Positions 29,310 through 38,420 of a stretch of 64,000 nt of DNA are shown piece by piece. The position numbers and the translations under genes are program-made. A model generated the notes under the pieces. That model was given only the letters and a program-made list of their open reading frames with translations. It ran no database searches and was not told the origin of the DNA. The DNA comes from Clostridium sp. (lineage in GTDB: Bacteria > Bacillota > Clostridia > Clostridiales > Clostridiaceae), in assembly GCA_022767515.1 (NCBI GenBank), contig JALENK010000083.1:18604-82603 (forward strand). Direction: 5' to 3'. Numbering within the stretch: the stretch's first letter is position 1; every line of letters starts with the position of its first letter.

Positions 29310-30488
29310 TTATTTATCGTTTAATGCAGCTATTCCTGGTAATGTCTTACCTTCTAAGAATTCTAATGAAGCTCCTCCACCTGTTGATATGTGAGTCATC
29401 TTATCACCAAATCCTAAAATATTAACAGCAGCAGCAGAATCACCACCACCAATAACTGTTGTAGCATCAGCATCAGCCATAGCCTTAGCAACTGCTATTG
29501 TACCCTTGTTGTAGTTTTCAAATTCGAATACTCCCATAGGTCCGTTCCAAACAACAGTCTTAGCATCCTTTATAGCATCAGCATAAAGCTTTTCTGTCTT
29601 AGGACCGATATCTAATCCCATAAATCCATCTGGAATATCTTGACCTTCTGTAACCTTAGCTTCAACATCTTTGAACTCAGCAGCTACTCTATGGTCTACT
29701 GGTAATAAGAAGTTAACTCCCTTAGCTTTAGCTTTTTCTATCATTTCCTTAGCATAGTCTAATCTATCATCTTCACATAATGAAGTACCTATGCTATATC
29801 CTTGAGCCTTTAAGAAAGTATAAGCCATACCACCACCAATAATGATTGTATTAACTTTTTCTAAAAGATTGTTTATAACAGCAATCTTATCTGAAACCTT
29901 TGATCCACCTAATATAGCAACAAATGGTCTAACTGGTGAATTTACAGCTTCTCCTAAGAACTTTAATTCTTTTTGGATTAAGTATCCACATACAGCTGTA
30001 TCAACGAATTCTGTAACACCAACTGTTGAGCAGTGAGCTCTGTGAGCTGTACCAAATGCATCATTTACAAATATATCAGCAAGTGAAGCTAATTCTTTTG
30101 AGAATTCTTCAACATTCTTAGTTTCTTCTTTTCTGCATCTAGTGTTTTCTAATAAGATAACATCCCCATCCTTCATTTCTGCAACAGCTGCTTTAGCGTT
30201 AGCTCCTACAACTTCTTCATCTCTTGGGAATTTAACTTCTTGACCTAACATTTCAGTTAATCTCTTAGCTACTGGTGCTAATGACTTAGAAGCATCCTTT
30301 CCTAAGTGTGAACAAAGAATTACCTTTGCACCATTATCTACTAAATATTTAATTGTTGGAAGTGCTCCATTTAATCTGTTTTCATCAGTTATAACTCCAT
30401 CCTTTAAAGGAACATTAAAGTCACATCTAACTAATACCTTTTTACCTTTTACTTCGATATCTTCAATAGTCTTCTTATTAAAGCTCAT
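29310..30488 (-). CDS. pgk: Phosphoglycerate kinase
   Basis: The 392-residue enzyme transfers phosphate from 1,3-bisphosphoglycerate to ADP. Visible motifs are [19 protein letters not shown], the hinge region [11 protein letters not shown] and the nucleotide-binding [11 protein letters not shown] and GGGDSAAAV. The length is normal. It is separated from gap by about 137 bases that include a terminator-like hairpin, so it may be expressed at a lower level than gap. Confidence 0.97.
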   Translation of the reverse strand: MSFNKKTIEDIEVKGKKVLVRCDFNVPLKDGVITDENRLNGALPTIKYLVDNGAKVILCSHLGKDASKSLAPVAKRLTEMLGQEVKFPRDEEVVGANAKAAVAEMKDGDVILLENTRCRKEETKNVEEFSKELASLADIFVNDAFGTAHRAHCSTVGVTEFVDTAVCGYLIQKELKFLGEAVNSPVRPFVAILGGSKVSDKIAVINNLLEKVNTIIIGGGMAYTFLKAQGYSIGTSLCEDDRLDYAKEMIEKAKAKGVNFLLPVDHRVAAEFKDVEAKVTEGQDIPDGFMGLDIGPKTEKLYADAIKDAKTVVWNGPMGVFEFENYNKGTIAVAKAMADADATTVIGGGDSAAAVNILGFGDKMTHISTGGGASLEFLEGKTLPGIAALNDK

Positions 30489-30520
30489 TCATTTCACCTC
30501 ATAAATAATTTTTATTATTG

Positions 30521-30564
30521 TAAAAAATAAGTCCGGTCTTATAAGTATTCCTTAGAGACCGGAC
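30521..30564 (-). terminator. Intercistronic terminator/attenuator between gap and pgk
   Basis: On the minus strand GTCCGGTCT pairs with AGACCGGAC (9 bp, very GC-rich for this genome), followed by TTATTTTTTA. It lies directly after gap and before the pgk ribosome site, so it should stop part of the transcripts and raise gap over pgk-tpiA. Confidence 0.75.
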
Positions 30565-30570
30565 CCCTGC

Positions 30571-30613
30571 ATAGGATCTTATAAGAGTATTAATCCTCTA
30601 TTCGACATCCTAT
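30571..30613 (-). promoter_or_regulatory. Second hairpin in the gap-pgk spacer
   Basis: ATAGGAT pairs with ATCCTAT around an inner AGAG/CTCT stem. It lies between the gap stop codon and the GC-rich terminator hairpin. It might protect the 3' end of a gap mRNA or mark an RNA-processing site; I know of no named element with this pattern. Confidence 0.45.
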
Positions 30614-30625
30614 ATTAGACTGAAA

Positions 30626-31642
30626 TTAAGCTAATTCAGCAAAGTATTTGATAGTTCTAACCATTTGGCTAGTATATGAGTTTTCGTTGTCATACCAAGA
30701 AACAACCTTAACCATAGTTGTTCCATCTCCCATATCCATTACCTTTGTTTGAGTTGCATCAAATAATGAACCGTAAGTGATTCCGATGATATCAGATGAA
30801 ACTAATTCTTCTTCAGTATATCCAAATGATGCTGATTGAGCAGCTTTCATAGCGTTGTTAACGTCAGCTTCTGAAACTTTTCCATCAACGATAGCTACTA
30901 ATTGAGTTAATGAACCAGTTGGAACTGGAACTCTTTGAGCACAACCATCTAATACTCCGTTTAATTCTGGGATAACTAATCCGATTGCTTTAGCAGCTCC
31001 TGTTGAGTTTGGAACTATGTTAACAGCTGCAGCTCTAGCTCTTCTTAAATCACCTTTTCTTTGTGGTCCATCAAGAGTCATTTGATCTCCAGTGTAAGCG
31101 TGGATAGTAGTCATATATCCTTTCTTAATCTTAGCTAATTTGTTTAAAGTGTTAGCCATTGGAGCTAAACAGTTAGTTGTACATGATGCAGCAGAAATTA
31201 CCTTATCTTCTTTAGTTAATGTATTTTCATTTACGCTGTAAACAATTGTTGGAAGGTCATTTCCAGCAGGAGCTGAAATAACAACTTTCTTAGCACCAGC
31301 AGCTATATGAGCTTCTGCCTTTGCTTTTGAAGTATAGAATCCTGTACATTCAAGAACAACGTCTACTCCGATTTCTCCCCATGGAAGTTCTTTAGCATCA
31401 GCTTTTGCATAGATTTTGATTTCTTTTCCATCAACTGTGATTGAATCTTCACCAGCAGTTACTTTATCAGCTAAAGCATATCTTCCTTGTGCTGAATCAT
31501 ATTTTAATAAGTGAGCTAACATAGTAGGGCTAGTTAAATCGTTGATTGCTACAACTTCATACCCTTCTGCTCCGAACATTTGTCTGAATGCTAGACGTCC
31601 TATACGTCCAAAACCATTAATTGCTACTTTTACATTTGCCAT
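30626..31642 (-). CDS. gap: Glyceraldehyde-3-phosphate dehydrogenase, glycolytic
   Basis: The 338-residue enzyme oxidises and phosphorylates glyceraldehyde 3-phosphate using NAD. The NAD fold starts [13 protein letters not shown] and the active site is [18 protein letters not shown] (catalytic Cys). The substrate-binding [14 protein letters not shown] segment is present. Asp at the NAD ribose position (AINDLTSP) supports NAD rather than NADP use. It follows the regulator gene cggR by about 55 bases with a strong GGAGG ribosome site, as in Bacillus. Confidence 0.97.
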   Translation of the reverse strand: MANVKVAINGFGRIGRLAFRQMFGAEGYEVVAINDLTSPTMLAHLLKYDSAQGRYALADKVTAGEDSITVDGKEIKIYAKADAKELPWGEIGVDVVLECTGFYTSKAKAEAHIAAGAKKVVISAPAGNDLPTIVYSVNENTLTKEDKVISAASCTTNCLAPMANTLNKLAKIKKGYMTTIHAYTGDQMTLDGPQRKGDLRRARAAAVNIVPNSTGAAKAIGLVIPELNGVLDGCAQRVPVPTGSLTQLVAIVDGKVSEADVNNAMKAAQSASFGYTEEELVSSDIIGITYGSLFDATQTKVMDMGDGTTMVKVVSWYDNENSYTSQMVRTIKYFAELA

Positions 31643-31697
31643 TAAAAATTACCTCCTAAAAAGATAGTTATTTTATAAAAATAAATTTTATAACAAT

Positions 31698-32735
31698 TTA
31701 ATCATTGGTATTTTCTAGTATTTTAATTATTTCTTTTCCTAAAGCCTCATCGGTTACTAGTATACCATTTCTATTATTTAATTGAGTTGAAATCACAGAA
31801 CTTGCCTTTAATTTACCAGCAGCTACTGCTATATTAATCTTTACTTTTCTAGCTTCTTCAATACTAATACCTATGGATGCTGATTTATAAACAATATTGG
31901 AATTACTATCAAAATAGCTACCAATACTTTCTCCAACTGCACCTAAGCTAGCTAATTCTTCCAACTCTTCTTCACTTGCTCCCCGTTTTTTAGCCATATC
32001 AATTGCTCTTCCTATACCATAAAGTAATATATCTGCCTTATGTACACAATCTATGACTTCCTTAATATTCCTTTCCTTTAGTAAATCATCTAAAACATCA
32101 TTTGATATGTTTTCAGGAATATGGAGCATTTTGTAATCACCTTTTATTTTATCAGCAAAAATTGCTACAAGCATATTGGCCTGTGTCTCAACCTTGCCTC
32201 CCATACCACCACGAGCTGGGACAACTAAAATATTATGATAATCACTTGTTTTTTGGAATGCTTCAACTACTTCCTTTATAGTAGTTCCACCTGTAATTGC
32301 TATAATATCATTATCTTTAATAATATCCTTTAAACAATTAGAACATGCCTTTCCAAGCTCTTTTAAAACTGTGGGATTTTCATCCGCATTCCCTGGAACT
32401 ATTATAACCTTTTTTACATTTAATAATTCCTTTACCTTATCCTCTATTTCAGATAAGCCTCTTAATTCATATATATACTTTTTGAGCTTATTTACTAAGA
32501 TTTCACCAAGTGCTGTCACACTCATACCAGAAGTATGTATATCAATCAGACCTCGAGATTTCAAAAAATTTATTTCATTTCTTACTATTCTCTCACTTAA
32601 TGATAAATCTAATGCAAGTGCTCTTCTTCCTATTGGTTGTTTGTAATATATAGTCCTTAATATGATGTATCTCTTATCGAGCACGTCTATAAGTTCAGGA
32701 ACTATTTTCTTTTGCAATTCTAATATTTCCTGCAA
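31698..32735 (-). CDS. cggR: CggR, central glycolytic genes regulator (SorC family)
   Basis: The protein of about 345 residues has an N-terminal winged-helix region with IYYKQPIGRRALALDLSLSERIVRNEINFLKSRGLI and a SorC/DeoR-type sugar-phosphate effector domain (IAITGGTTIKEVVEAF, NILVVPARGGMGG). CggR represses gap-operon transcription until fructose-1,6-bisphosphate binds. The open frame reaches a GTG at 32768, but I place the start at the TTG at 32735: it lies 8 bases after GGAG, and the resulting start (QEILELQKKIVPEL) lines up with the Bacillus protein start (MNQLIQAQKKLLPDL). The upstream codons then fall in the operator. Confidence 0.9.
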   Translation of the reverse strand: MQEILELQKKIVPELIDVLDKRYIILRTIYYKQPIGRRALALDLSLSERIVRNEINFLKSRGLIDIHTSGMSVTALGEILVNKLKKYIYELRGLSEIEDKVKELLNVKKVIIVPGNADENPTVLKELGKACSNCLKDIIKDNDIIAITGGTTIKEVVEAFQKTSDYHNILVVPARGGMGGKVETQANMLVAIFADKIKGDYKMLHIPENISNDVLDDLLKERNIKEVIDCVHKADILLYGIGRAIDMAKKRGASEEELEELASLGAVGESIGSYFDSNSNIVYKSASIGISIEEARKVKINIAVAAGKLKASSVISTQLNNRNGILVTDEALGKEIIKILENTND

Positions 32736-32751
32736 CCTTAACACTCCTTTG

Positions 32752-32788
32752 GACACAATCCGTCCCACCTTTAACTAGAACGCTCCCA
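32752..32788 (-). promoter_or_regulatory. Candidate CggR operator before cggR-gap
   Basis: On the minus strand GGGAC-GGATTG-TGTC exactly fits the GGGACN6TGTC half of the known CggR operator. A weaker copy, GGGAG-CGTTCT-AGTT, lies 21 bases upstream, the tandem spacing expected (20 in Bacillus). A TATAAT box at 32797-32802 places the transcription start near the first half-site, so bound CggR would block initiation or early elongation. Confidence 0.7.
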
Positions 32789-32933
32789 CATATAATATTA
32801 TAAATCAGAATTTAATAATTTTAAAGCCTTTACACTAAATTTTTTTAACTTTTTTTCATAATATATTTTTATCAATAAAACTTTAGATATACATCACTTA
32901 TATTATATTATAAAACAATATATTTTTAAACAC

Positions 32934-33395
32934 TTATTTCATATTAGGAAAACCTATTTGTCTTAATGCTTCATATGCAATAATTGCAACTGTATTAGAT
33001 AAATTTAAGCTTCTATCACTAGATTTTATCATAGGTACTCTTATATTTTCACAAACCTTGTGTACATCCTCTGGAGCGCCACAAGTCTCTCTTCCAAACA
33101 TAATAAAATCTCCCTCTTCAAATTTAGCCTCATCATAATAATTATTACCATGCGTAGTTGCTAAATAAATTTTATTATGTCCATATTTTTTCATAAAATC
33201 TTCATAGCTTTCATGAACTTCTAAATCTAGATACTTCCAATAATCAAGTCCTGCTCTTTTAAGATGCTTTTCATCTAATTCGAAACCAAGAGGCTTAATT
33301 AAATGTAGCTTACAATCTGTAAGTACACAAGTTCTTGCGATATTTCCTGTATTTTGAGGTATTTCAGGTTGATATAATACTATATTAAAATTCAT
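32934..33395 (-). CDS. trmL: tRNA (cytidine/uridine-34 2'-O)-methyltransferase TrmL
   Basis: The 153-residue SPOUT methyltransferase begins NIVLYQPEIPQNTGNIARTC, the family signature, and has the AdoMet-binding knot region IMFGRETCGAPEDV and RSLNLSNTVAIIAYEALRQ. It methylates the wobble ribose of leucine tRNAs. It is a single-gene unit between cggR and the VanW gene, with a terminator upstream. Confidence 0.93.
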   Translation of the reverse strand: MNFNIVLYQPEIPQNTGNIARTCVLTDCKLHLIKPLGFELDEKHLKRAGLDYWKYLDLEVHESYEDFMKKYGHNKIYLATTHGNNYYDEAKFEEGDFIMFGRETCGAPEDVHKVCENIRVPMIKSSDRSLNLSNTVAIIAYEALRQIGFPNMK

Positions 33396-33452
33396 TTTTT
33401 CACCTTCTTTTCATACAAATAATACTACAATAATGCTAAAATAATCAATACA

Positions 33453-33493
33453 AAAGAGTATTTTTATAATTACTAGTTATAAAAATACTCTTT
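33453..33493 (-). terminator. Terminator of the VanW-domain gene
   Basis: A perfect 17-bp stem, AAAGAGTATTTTTATAA against its complement with a seven-base loop, lies 9 bases past the stop codon and is flanked by A/T runs. It separates the gene from trmL. Confidence 0.85.
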
Positions 33494-33501
33494 AATTCTA
33501 A

Positions 33502-34944
33502 TTATTCTTCTTTATCCTCAATATTTTCATCTAACTTATCATCTTCTAGCTCTATATTTATTGTTTCTTTAGGTTTTGTTCCTCTTTTAATATATGTAGG
33601 TGTTGCTGCATAGGTATCTGTTGAAACTACTTCCCTATTTATTTCAACACCATTTTCATATGTTATTTGATACGCCTTTACTTTACAGCCTGCAGAACCT
33701 TGTGATATAACCTCAGTTGTACCTTCATACAGTTGTGGATCATCTACATAATTAATTGGAGATTGAATCTCTTCAACAACTTCACTTTGCATATCATAAG
33801 TCTTTCCACCCAAAGCATCAGGATTTCCATAAATATTAAAAATAACATTTCTATCTTGTGTAATGCCCTCTATATAAATAGGAAAGTCATAAGTATTTTT
33901 AAACTTATAATCAAGGCTTCCCCATGCTACTGTAGCATCTAAACCTTTTTGTGCATACCCAACTGGAAGAGAATGGTTAATTCTTTCAACAGACCTTATA
34001 TTAGCTTTCATAACAGCTCTATATAGAGTAGTCGATACTTGGCAAATCCCACCTGCTTCTGCCATTTCAACCTTATTATTTATATAAACTGGTGCATCCT
34101 TATATCTTCCTCTTCCCTTTTGTGAAACTTCACTATAGCTAAAAACTTCACCTGGCATTAAAACTGTTCCATTAACTAATGATGTTGCTATCTCTATATT
34201 AGTAGCTCTTTCGAAGCTTGAAGATGCATAATTAGTTTGAAATGTAGCCATAGGTGTAGGTTTAATAACTGATAAATCCTCTTTTTTCACCTTTGCCTCT
34301 TTCTTAGTATATTCCATATATATATTTTCATTTTCTTTTTTACTATTAAATGCATTATTCAATGCCTCTTGCAATTTTTCCCTATCAATAATAACTCCAT
34401 TAACCTCTGGAATTATTTCTATTTTCCCATTCTTAACACTTATAGACGCATTTTTTGCTTCCACTTGAGAATCCTGTATCACTTTCTCTTTAATTTCTTC
34501 CATTTTAGATTTATCATACGCTACAGGTATATCCACAACATAATTTTCTCCAGATTTAATAATATTATATTGTTCCTCATTATTTAAATTCTTACCATAT
34601 TTTATAGCTTTATCTAAACTTTCATTATATTCAATAGTTATATTAAAATCAGAATATTTATATTGATAAACCTTATCCCCAACCTTTATTGTAATAATCT
34701 TATTTGCTAATTTTGATGTTATATCATTCTTAATTATCTCTTCAGCCTCTTCTCTTGTTTTACCACCAAAATCAATATCACACATAGTAACTCCCGGATA
34801 AATTTTATCCTCCCATTCTGAAACTATCTTTCTTTTTTTGGATGCATCTACTGCAAGAAAAATGATAATGGCAATAAATAATATAGCAAATATTAGAATA
34901 AAGACTTTGCTTTTAAAAAATGACTGTTTATTAGTTTTTTCCAT
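33502..34944 (-). CDS. VanW-family membrane-anchored protein with peptidoglycan-binding-like domain
   Basis: The protein of about 480 residues has an N-terminal membrane helix (VFILIFAILFIAIIIFLAV), then one or two YoaR/PF12229-type domains with TMCDIDFGGKTREEAEEII and a VanW domain containing FQTNYASSSFERATNIEIA, FSYSEVSQKGRGRYKDAPVY and GGICQVSTTLYRAVMKA. The last 60 residues resemble a G5 repeat (ITYENGVEINREVVSTDTYAATPTYIKRG). VanW proteins are linked to the cell wall, exact function unknown. The ATG at 34944 follows GAGGAAGAAGG. It lies between trmL and the GH25-like gene near ddl, consistent with a wall role. Confidence 0.88.
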   Translation of the reverse strand: MEKTNKQSFFKSKVFILIFAILFIAIIIFLAVDASKKRKIVSEWEDKIYPGVTMCDIDFGGKTREEAEEIIKNDITSKLANKIITIKVGDKVYQYKYSDFNITIEYNESLDKAIKYGKNLNNEEQYNIIKSGENYVVDIPVAYDKSKMEEIKEKVIQDSQVEAKNASISVKNGKIEIIPEVNGVIIDREKLQEALNNAFNSKKENENIYMEYTKKEAKVKKEDLSVIKPTPMATFQTNYASSSFERATNIEIATSLVNGTVLMPGEVFSYSEVSQKGRGRYKDAPVYINNKVEMAEAGGICQVSTTLYRAVMKANIRSVERINHSLPVGYAQKGLDATVAWGSLDYKFKNTYDFPIYIEGITQDRNVIFNIYGNPDALGGKTYDMQSEVVEEIQSPINYVDDPQLYEGTTEVISQGSAGCKVKAYQITYENGVEINREVVSTDTYAATPTYIKRGTKPKETINIELEDDKLDENIEDKEE

Positions 34945-34976
34945 CCTTCTTCCTCTTTTCATAATACTACTCTTAC

Positions 34977-35918
34977 TTATATCATTACCTTTGCCCTAGT
35001 TTTTGAAGTTTCACCATCATAATCAAATGCTTCTATAGAAATTGTTACTGTCCTATTAAGTGGAACTGGAAGTTCACTTATATCTATAACAAATTCTGTA
35101 TCTTCAGAATCTACTGTACCTATCCAATAATTGTTTTCAAAAATATTATAACCTAGTAAATCTATATCCTGATTCCTATTCCATGTTATTATTAATTGCT
35201 TATTCTTCTTAGTTACAAAAAGATTTTCAACAAAACCAGGTTGCATTAATAATTCAATATTATTGGGTCCCCAATTAGCATCAACCAAACTTCCTACCCC
35301 TCTAACACTCTGTGCTTCACTAAATTGCCATATTCTCCATCTAGTCCATCCTCCTTGGTTTTTAGGAAATGGAGGATTATCTTTTATTGCTGTATACATA
35401 GCAATCCAAAGTGGCATATTTTTAAGAGGATAACCTCTACCTGGAACATAAAAATTATCATATAAATCTATAAAAAATGCTCCTGTATATAACATCAATC
35501 TTCTGCGTGTCTTCTTTTCAAATCTCTTTCTAAATCTATCTATCCAGTTAATTAATGCTTCTGTGGAAATAGTCTTTTCTGTAGGTGTTTCAATATCAAT
35601 TACTGGAAATAAATCTCCATAATCATGACTTCCAAAGCCTTGCATTAAAACACTAATAAAATCATCACATTGTCTATCTGCTGTATTTAAGTCATAGGAA
35701 GGAACTCCAAAATGATAAGCTCCTACTGGTATATTATATTCTCGTGCCTTTTTTGCAAATTCTAAAAACTTTCTATCTACTCTAAATCTACCACTTCCAG
35801 AACCTGATGACCTTAAATATAAAAAATCTATCTGCGTCTGAAGTATATTAAAATCTACATCTTGTGTATATTCATTAATATCTATCCCAAACAAACTTTT
35901 AGAATTTTTATCCTGCAT
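34977..35918 (-). CDS. GH25-family lysozyme-like protein with C-terminal fibronectin-like domain
   Basis: The protein of about 313 residues matches the GH25 muramidase fold: FGIDINEYTQDVDF at the start, FLYLRSSGSGSG, GAYHFGVPSYD, the catalytic DxE pair in LFPVIDIETP, and the closing WQFSEAQSVRGVGSLVDANW. Residues about 235-313 form a beta-sandwich, fibronectin-III-like tail. There is no signal peptide, which is unusual for a wall hydrolase; phage or non-classical release, or a cytoplasmic role, is possible. The ATG at 35918 follows AGGTG closely; the open frame reaches a GTG at 35942. It is followed by the VanW gene after about 30 bases. Confidence 0.82.
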   Translation of the reverse strand: MQDKNSKSLFGIDINEYTQDVDFNILQTQIDFLYLRSSGSGSGRFRVDRKFLEFAKKAREYNIPVGAYHFGVPSYDLNTADRQCDDFISVLMQGFGSHDYGDLFPVIDIETPTEKTISTEALINWIDRFRKRFEKKTRRRLMLYTGAFFIDLYDNFYVPGRGYPLKNMPLWIAMYTAIKDNPPFPKNQGGWTRWRIWQFSEAQSVRGVGSLVDANWGPNNIELLMQPGFVENLFVTKKNKQLIITWNRNQDIDLLGYNIFENNYWIGTVDSEDTEFVIDISELPVPLNRTVTISIEAFDYDGETSKTRAKVMI

Positions 35919-35977
35919 AAAACACCTAAAAAAATTAATCACTATATTATTATATTTTCTTTTTTTATATTTGTTAC

Positions 35978-36883
35978 TTATCTTTCAATCTTTAAGGATT
36001 CATTAATTATTATATCAATTAATTCACTATAACTAATTCCTTTTCCAGCTGCACTTTTAGGTACTAAACTATTCTTAGTCATTCCTGGAAGTGTATTTAC
36101 TTCTAAAATATATGGTACTTTATCTTCTGTTATTATCATATCAACTCTTGCACAAACTTCACACTTTAATGCCTTATATGTTTCCTTAGCCATTTTCTCT
36201 ACTTTTTTATGAATCTCTTCTTCTAGCTCAACAATAACCTCACTTGCACCACCATCTTGATACTTAGCTGTAAAATCAAAAAATTCTGCATTTGGCTTTA
36301 TTGCAACAATAGGGAACAATTCTCCATTAAATACTGGACAAGTAATTTCATCACCCTTAATAAACTTTTCAATCATTACTTCATTATCCCACTCATATCC
36401 TGCCTTAACTGCATTCTCAATATCCTTTTCTTCCTTAACAATGAAAGTAGCAACACTTGAACCTCCATGTGTAGGCTTTACAACTACAGGATATCCGATT
36501 TCTTTAATTTTTTGATAATCTATTTTTTCATTTTTCCTTACATTTATCCATGGTGCTGTTCTAATATTAGAAGCCACAAGCAAATTCTTTGTCATATCCT
36601 TATCCATACAAGTAGCACTACTCAATGGTCCACATCCTGAATACGGTATTCCCATTGTTTGAAGTACAGACTGAACTGTTCCATCTTCTCCAAACTGACC
36701 ATGAAGTGCTAATAATGCAAAATCAATTCCTTGAACCTTATTTATTATATCTTCTTTTTTATCTATAACAACTGGTACTACATCATACTTACTTTTATCA
36801 ATATTATTTAATATTGACCTTCCACTTTCTAAAGATATATCTCTTTCTGATGAAATTCCACCCATAATAACTCCAATTTTCAC
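35978..36883 (-). CDS. ddl: D-alanine--D-alanine ligase
   Basis: The 301-residue ATP-grasp enzyme makes D-Ala-D-Ala for peptidoglycan. Motifs are IGVIMGGISSERDISLESG (substrate 1), LLALHGQFGEDGTVQ, VVKPTHGGSSVATF (ATP clamp) and PYILEVNTLPGMTKNSLVPKSA (metal and substrate 2). Start codon is GTG after GGAGG. No vancomycin-type change (D-Ala-D-Lac) is suggested, but the few residues that decide this cannot be assessed reliably by eye. Confidence 0.95.
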   Translation of the reverse strand: MKIGVIMGGISSERDISLESGRSILNNIDKSKYDVVPVVIDKKEDIINKVQGIDFALLALHGQFGEDGTVQSVLQTMGIPYSGCGPLSSATCMDKDMTKNLLVASNIRTAPWINVRKNEKIDYQKIKEIGYPVVVKPTHGGSSVATFIVKEEKDIENAVKAGYEWDNEVMIEKFIKGDEITCPVFNGELFPIVAIKPNAEFFDFTAKYQDGGASEVIVELEEEIHKKVEKMAKETYKALKCEVCARVDMIITEDKVPYILEVNTLPGMTKNSLVPKSAAGKGISYSELIDIIINESLKIER

Positions 36884-36959
36884 TTTTTTTTACCTCCAAA
36901 TAATTTTCTATGATATATTATATACAAAAATATAAAACAATTAAGTACCACCTATTTAT

Positions 36960-37034
36960 AAAAAAAATAAAATAGTGGTATAATGGTTCTTTCTTATGAT
37001 TGGATAAATCTATGAACCATAATAAACACCACTA
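36960..37034 (-). terminator. Long terminator hairpin of the plsC-nth operon
   Basis: On minus, TAGTGGTGTTTATTATGGTTC folds back on GAACCATTATACCACTA (about 17 paired bases, small bulge) with a loop of about 24 bases, followed by ATTTTATTTTTTT. The first arm includes the nth stop codon. Confidence 0.8.
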
Positions 37035-37658
37035 CCTATTTTTATAATACACACAATATTCTTTCAACCTACATTCAGCACATTTAGGTCTTTGTGCTGT
37101 GCAACAATATCTTCCATGAAATATCAATAAATGATGTGTCTTAGACCATCTACTTTTAACAATTTCTTTTCTAAGCTGCATTTCAACTTCCAAAACATTA
37201 TCTGAACTAGCTAAACCTAACCTATTGGATACCCTAAAAACATGTGTATCCACAGCAATAGAAGGAACATTAAATGCATTTGACAAAACAACATTTGCCG
37301 TTTTTCTACCAACACCAGCAAGTGTTATTAATTCCTCCATTGTATTTGGAACCTCTCCATTAAATTTCTGTATAAGCTGATTACACATAAGAATTATATT
37401 TTTAGACTTATTTCTGTATAAACCTATCTCTTTAATTCTTTCTTCTAGTTCATCATTACTAATTGTTAAGAATTCTACAAGACTAGGATAATCCTTAAAT
37501 AATGTTTCTGTAACTTTATTTACTTTCTTATCCGTTGTTTGTGCTGATAAAATAGTAGCTACTAATAACTGAAATGGCGTTTCATAGTTTAATTCACACC
37601 TGGCATCTGGATACATTTCCTCTAAAATATCTAAAATTATTTTTGTTCTTCTCTTCAT
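37032..37658 (-). CDS. nth: Endonuclease III, base-excision DNA glycosylase/AP lyase
   Basis: The 208-residue HhH-GPD enzyme removes oxidised pyrimidines. It has LVATILSAQTTDKKVNKVT, the helix-hairpin-helix LAGVGRKTANVVLSNAF with the catalytic Lys, the Asp in AVDTHVFRVSNRLGL, and four Cys of the 4Fe-4S cluster near the C-terminus (C-x6-C-x2-C-x5-C in CTAQRPKCAECRLKEYC). It directly abuts plsC, so the two are co-transcribed. Confidence 0.95.
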   Translation of the reverse strand: MKRRTKIILDILEEMYPDARCELNYETPFQLLVATILSAQTTDKKVNKVTETLFKDYPSLVEFLTISNDELEERIKEIGLYRNKSKNIILMCNQLIQKFNGEVPNTMEELITLAGVGRKTANVVLSNAFNVPSIAVDTHVFRVSNRLGLASSDNVLEVEMQLRKEIVKSRWSKTHHLLIFHGRYCCTAQRPKCAECRLKEYCVYYKNR

Positions 37659-38363
37659 TTATTTATAGAATCCTCTATATTCCTCTGGTAATAATACTGC
37701 TATCTTTCTCATTAGATATTGCATACATCTATCATCATACTCATGCTTTCCTTCACCATCTTCACGTTCTGGAAGTTTAAAGCCTTCTCCTACATTAACT
37801 GTAACATCTGCATGATGCCATTCTTCACCACCCATATCACCATCTTCTGCTATTGGTAATAATTTATCAGTACCATTAATACCAATTGGTACTATAGTAG
37901 CCTTTGTAAGTCTTGCAATTAAAAGTATTCCTCTTTTTGCCTTAATTAATGCCCTTGTCCTACTTCTAGTTCCTTCTGGGAATATAAGAAGATTTTCTCC
38001 TTCCTTAACTGTTTTAACAATATTAGTTATAGCTTCCTTATCAGCAGTACCTGCCTTTATAGAAATATGTCTTACCATATTCATACCAATATTTGTAATA
38101 GCATCGCCTTCTAGCTTAACTCCTGCAACGAAAACAGGGTCATACTTTTCTTTTAGCATATTTGATAAAACCAATCCATCTGTATTACTTAAGTGGTTAC
38201 AGATAAATATTTTAGTTCCTTCTATTTTATCAATATTTTCAAAACCATTTATTTTTATATTTGCATACTTAGACATATATCTATTAATCAATTTTCTTCC
38301 CAATGCTACAACTGCTTTATCAGGTAATATCTTCATTACCATTCTCGTAAATGGTGATATCAT
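37659..38363 (-). CDS. plsC: 1-acyl-sn-glycerol-3-phosphate acyltransferase
   Basis: The protein of about 234 residues has the acyltransferase block I NHLSNTD (His-x4-Asp), block III FPEGTRSR and the later IVPIGING. It converts lysophosphatidic acid to phosphatidic acid in phospholipid synthesis. The ATG at 38363 lies 8 bases after GGAGG and gives MISPFTRM; the open frame extends to 38414. It is followed without spacing by nth, an association of convenience rather than function. Confidence 0.9.
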   Translation of the reverse strand: MISPFTRMVMKILPDKAVVALGRKLINRYMSKYANIKINGFENIDKIEGTKIFICNHLSNTDGLVLSNMLKEKYDPVFVAGVKLEGDAITNIGMNMVRHISIKAGTADKEAITNIVKTVKEGENLLIFPEGTRSRTRALIKAKRGILLIARLTKATIVPIGINGTDKLLPIAEDGDMGGEEWHHADVTVNVGEGFKLPEREDGEGKHEYDDRCMQYLMRKIAVLLPEEYRGFYK

Positions 38364-38420
38364 AAATAAAACCTCCACACTCTGTTCATTTTTAACGTAA
38401 CTATTATATATCATTGTATA

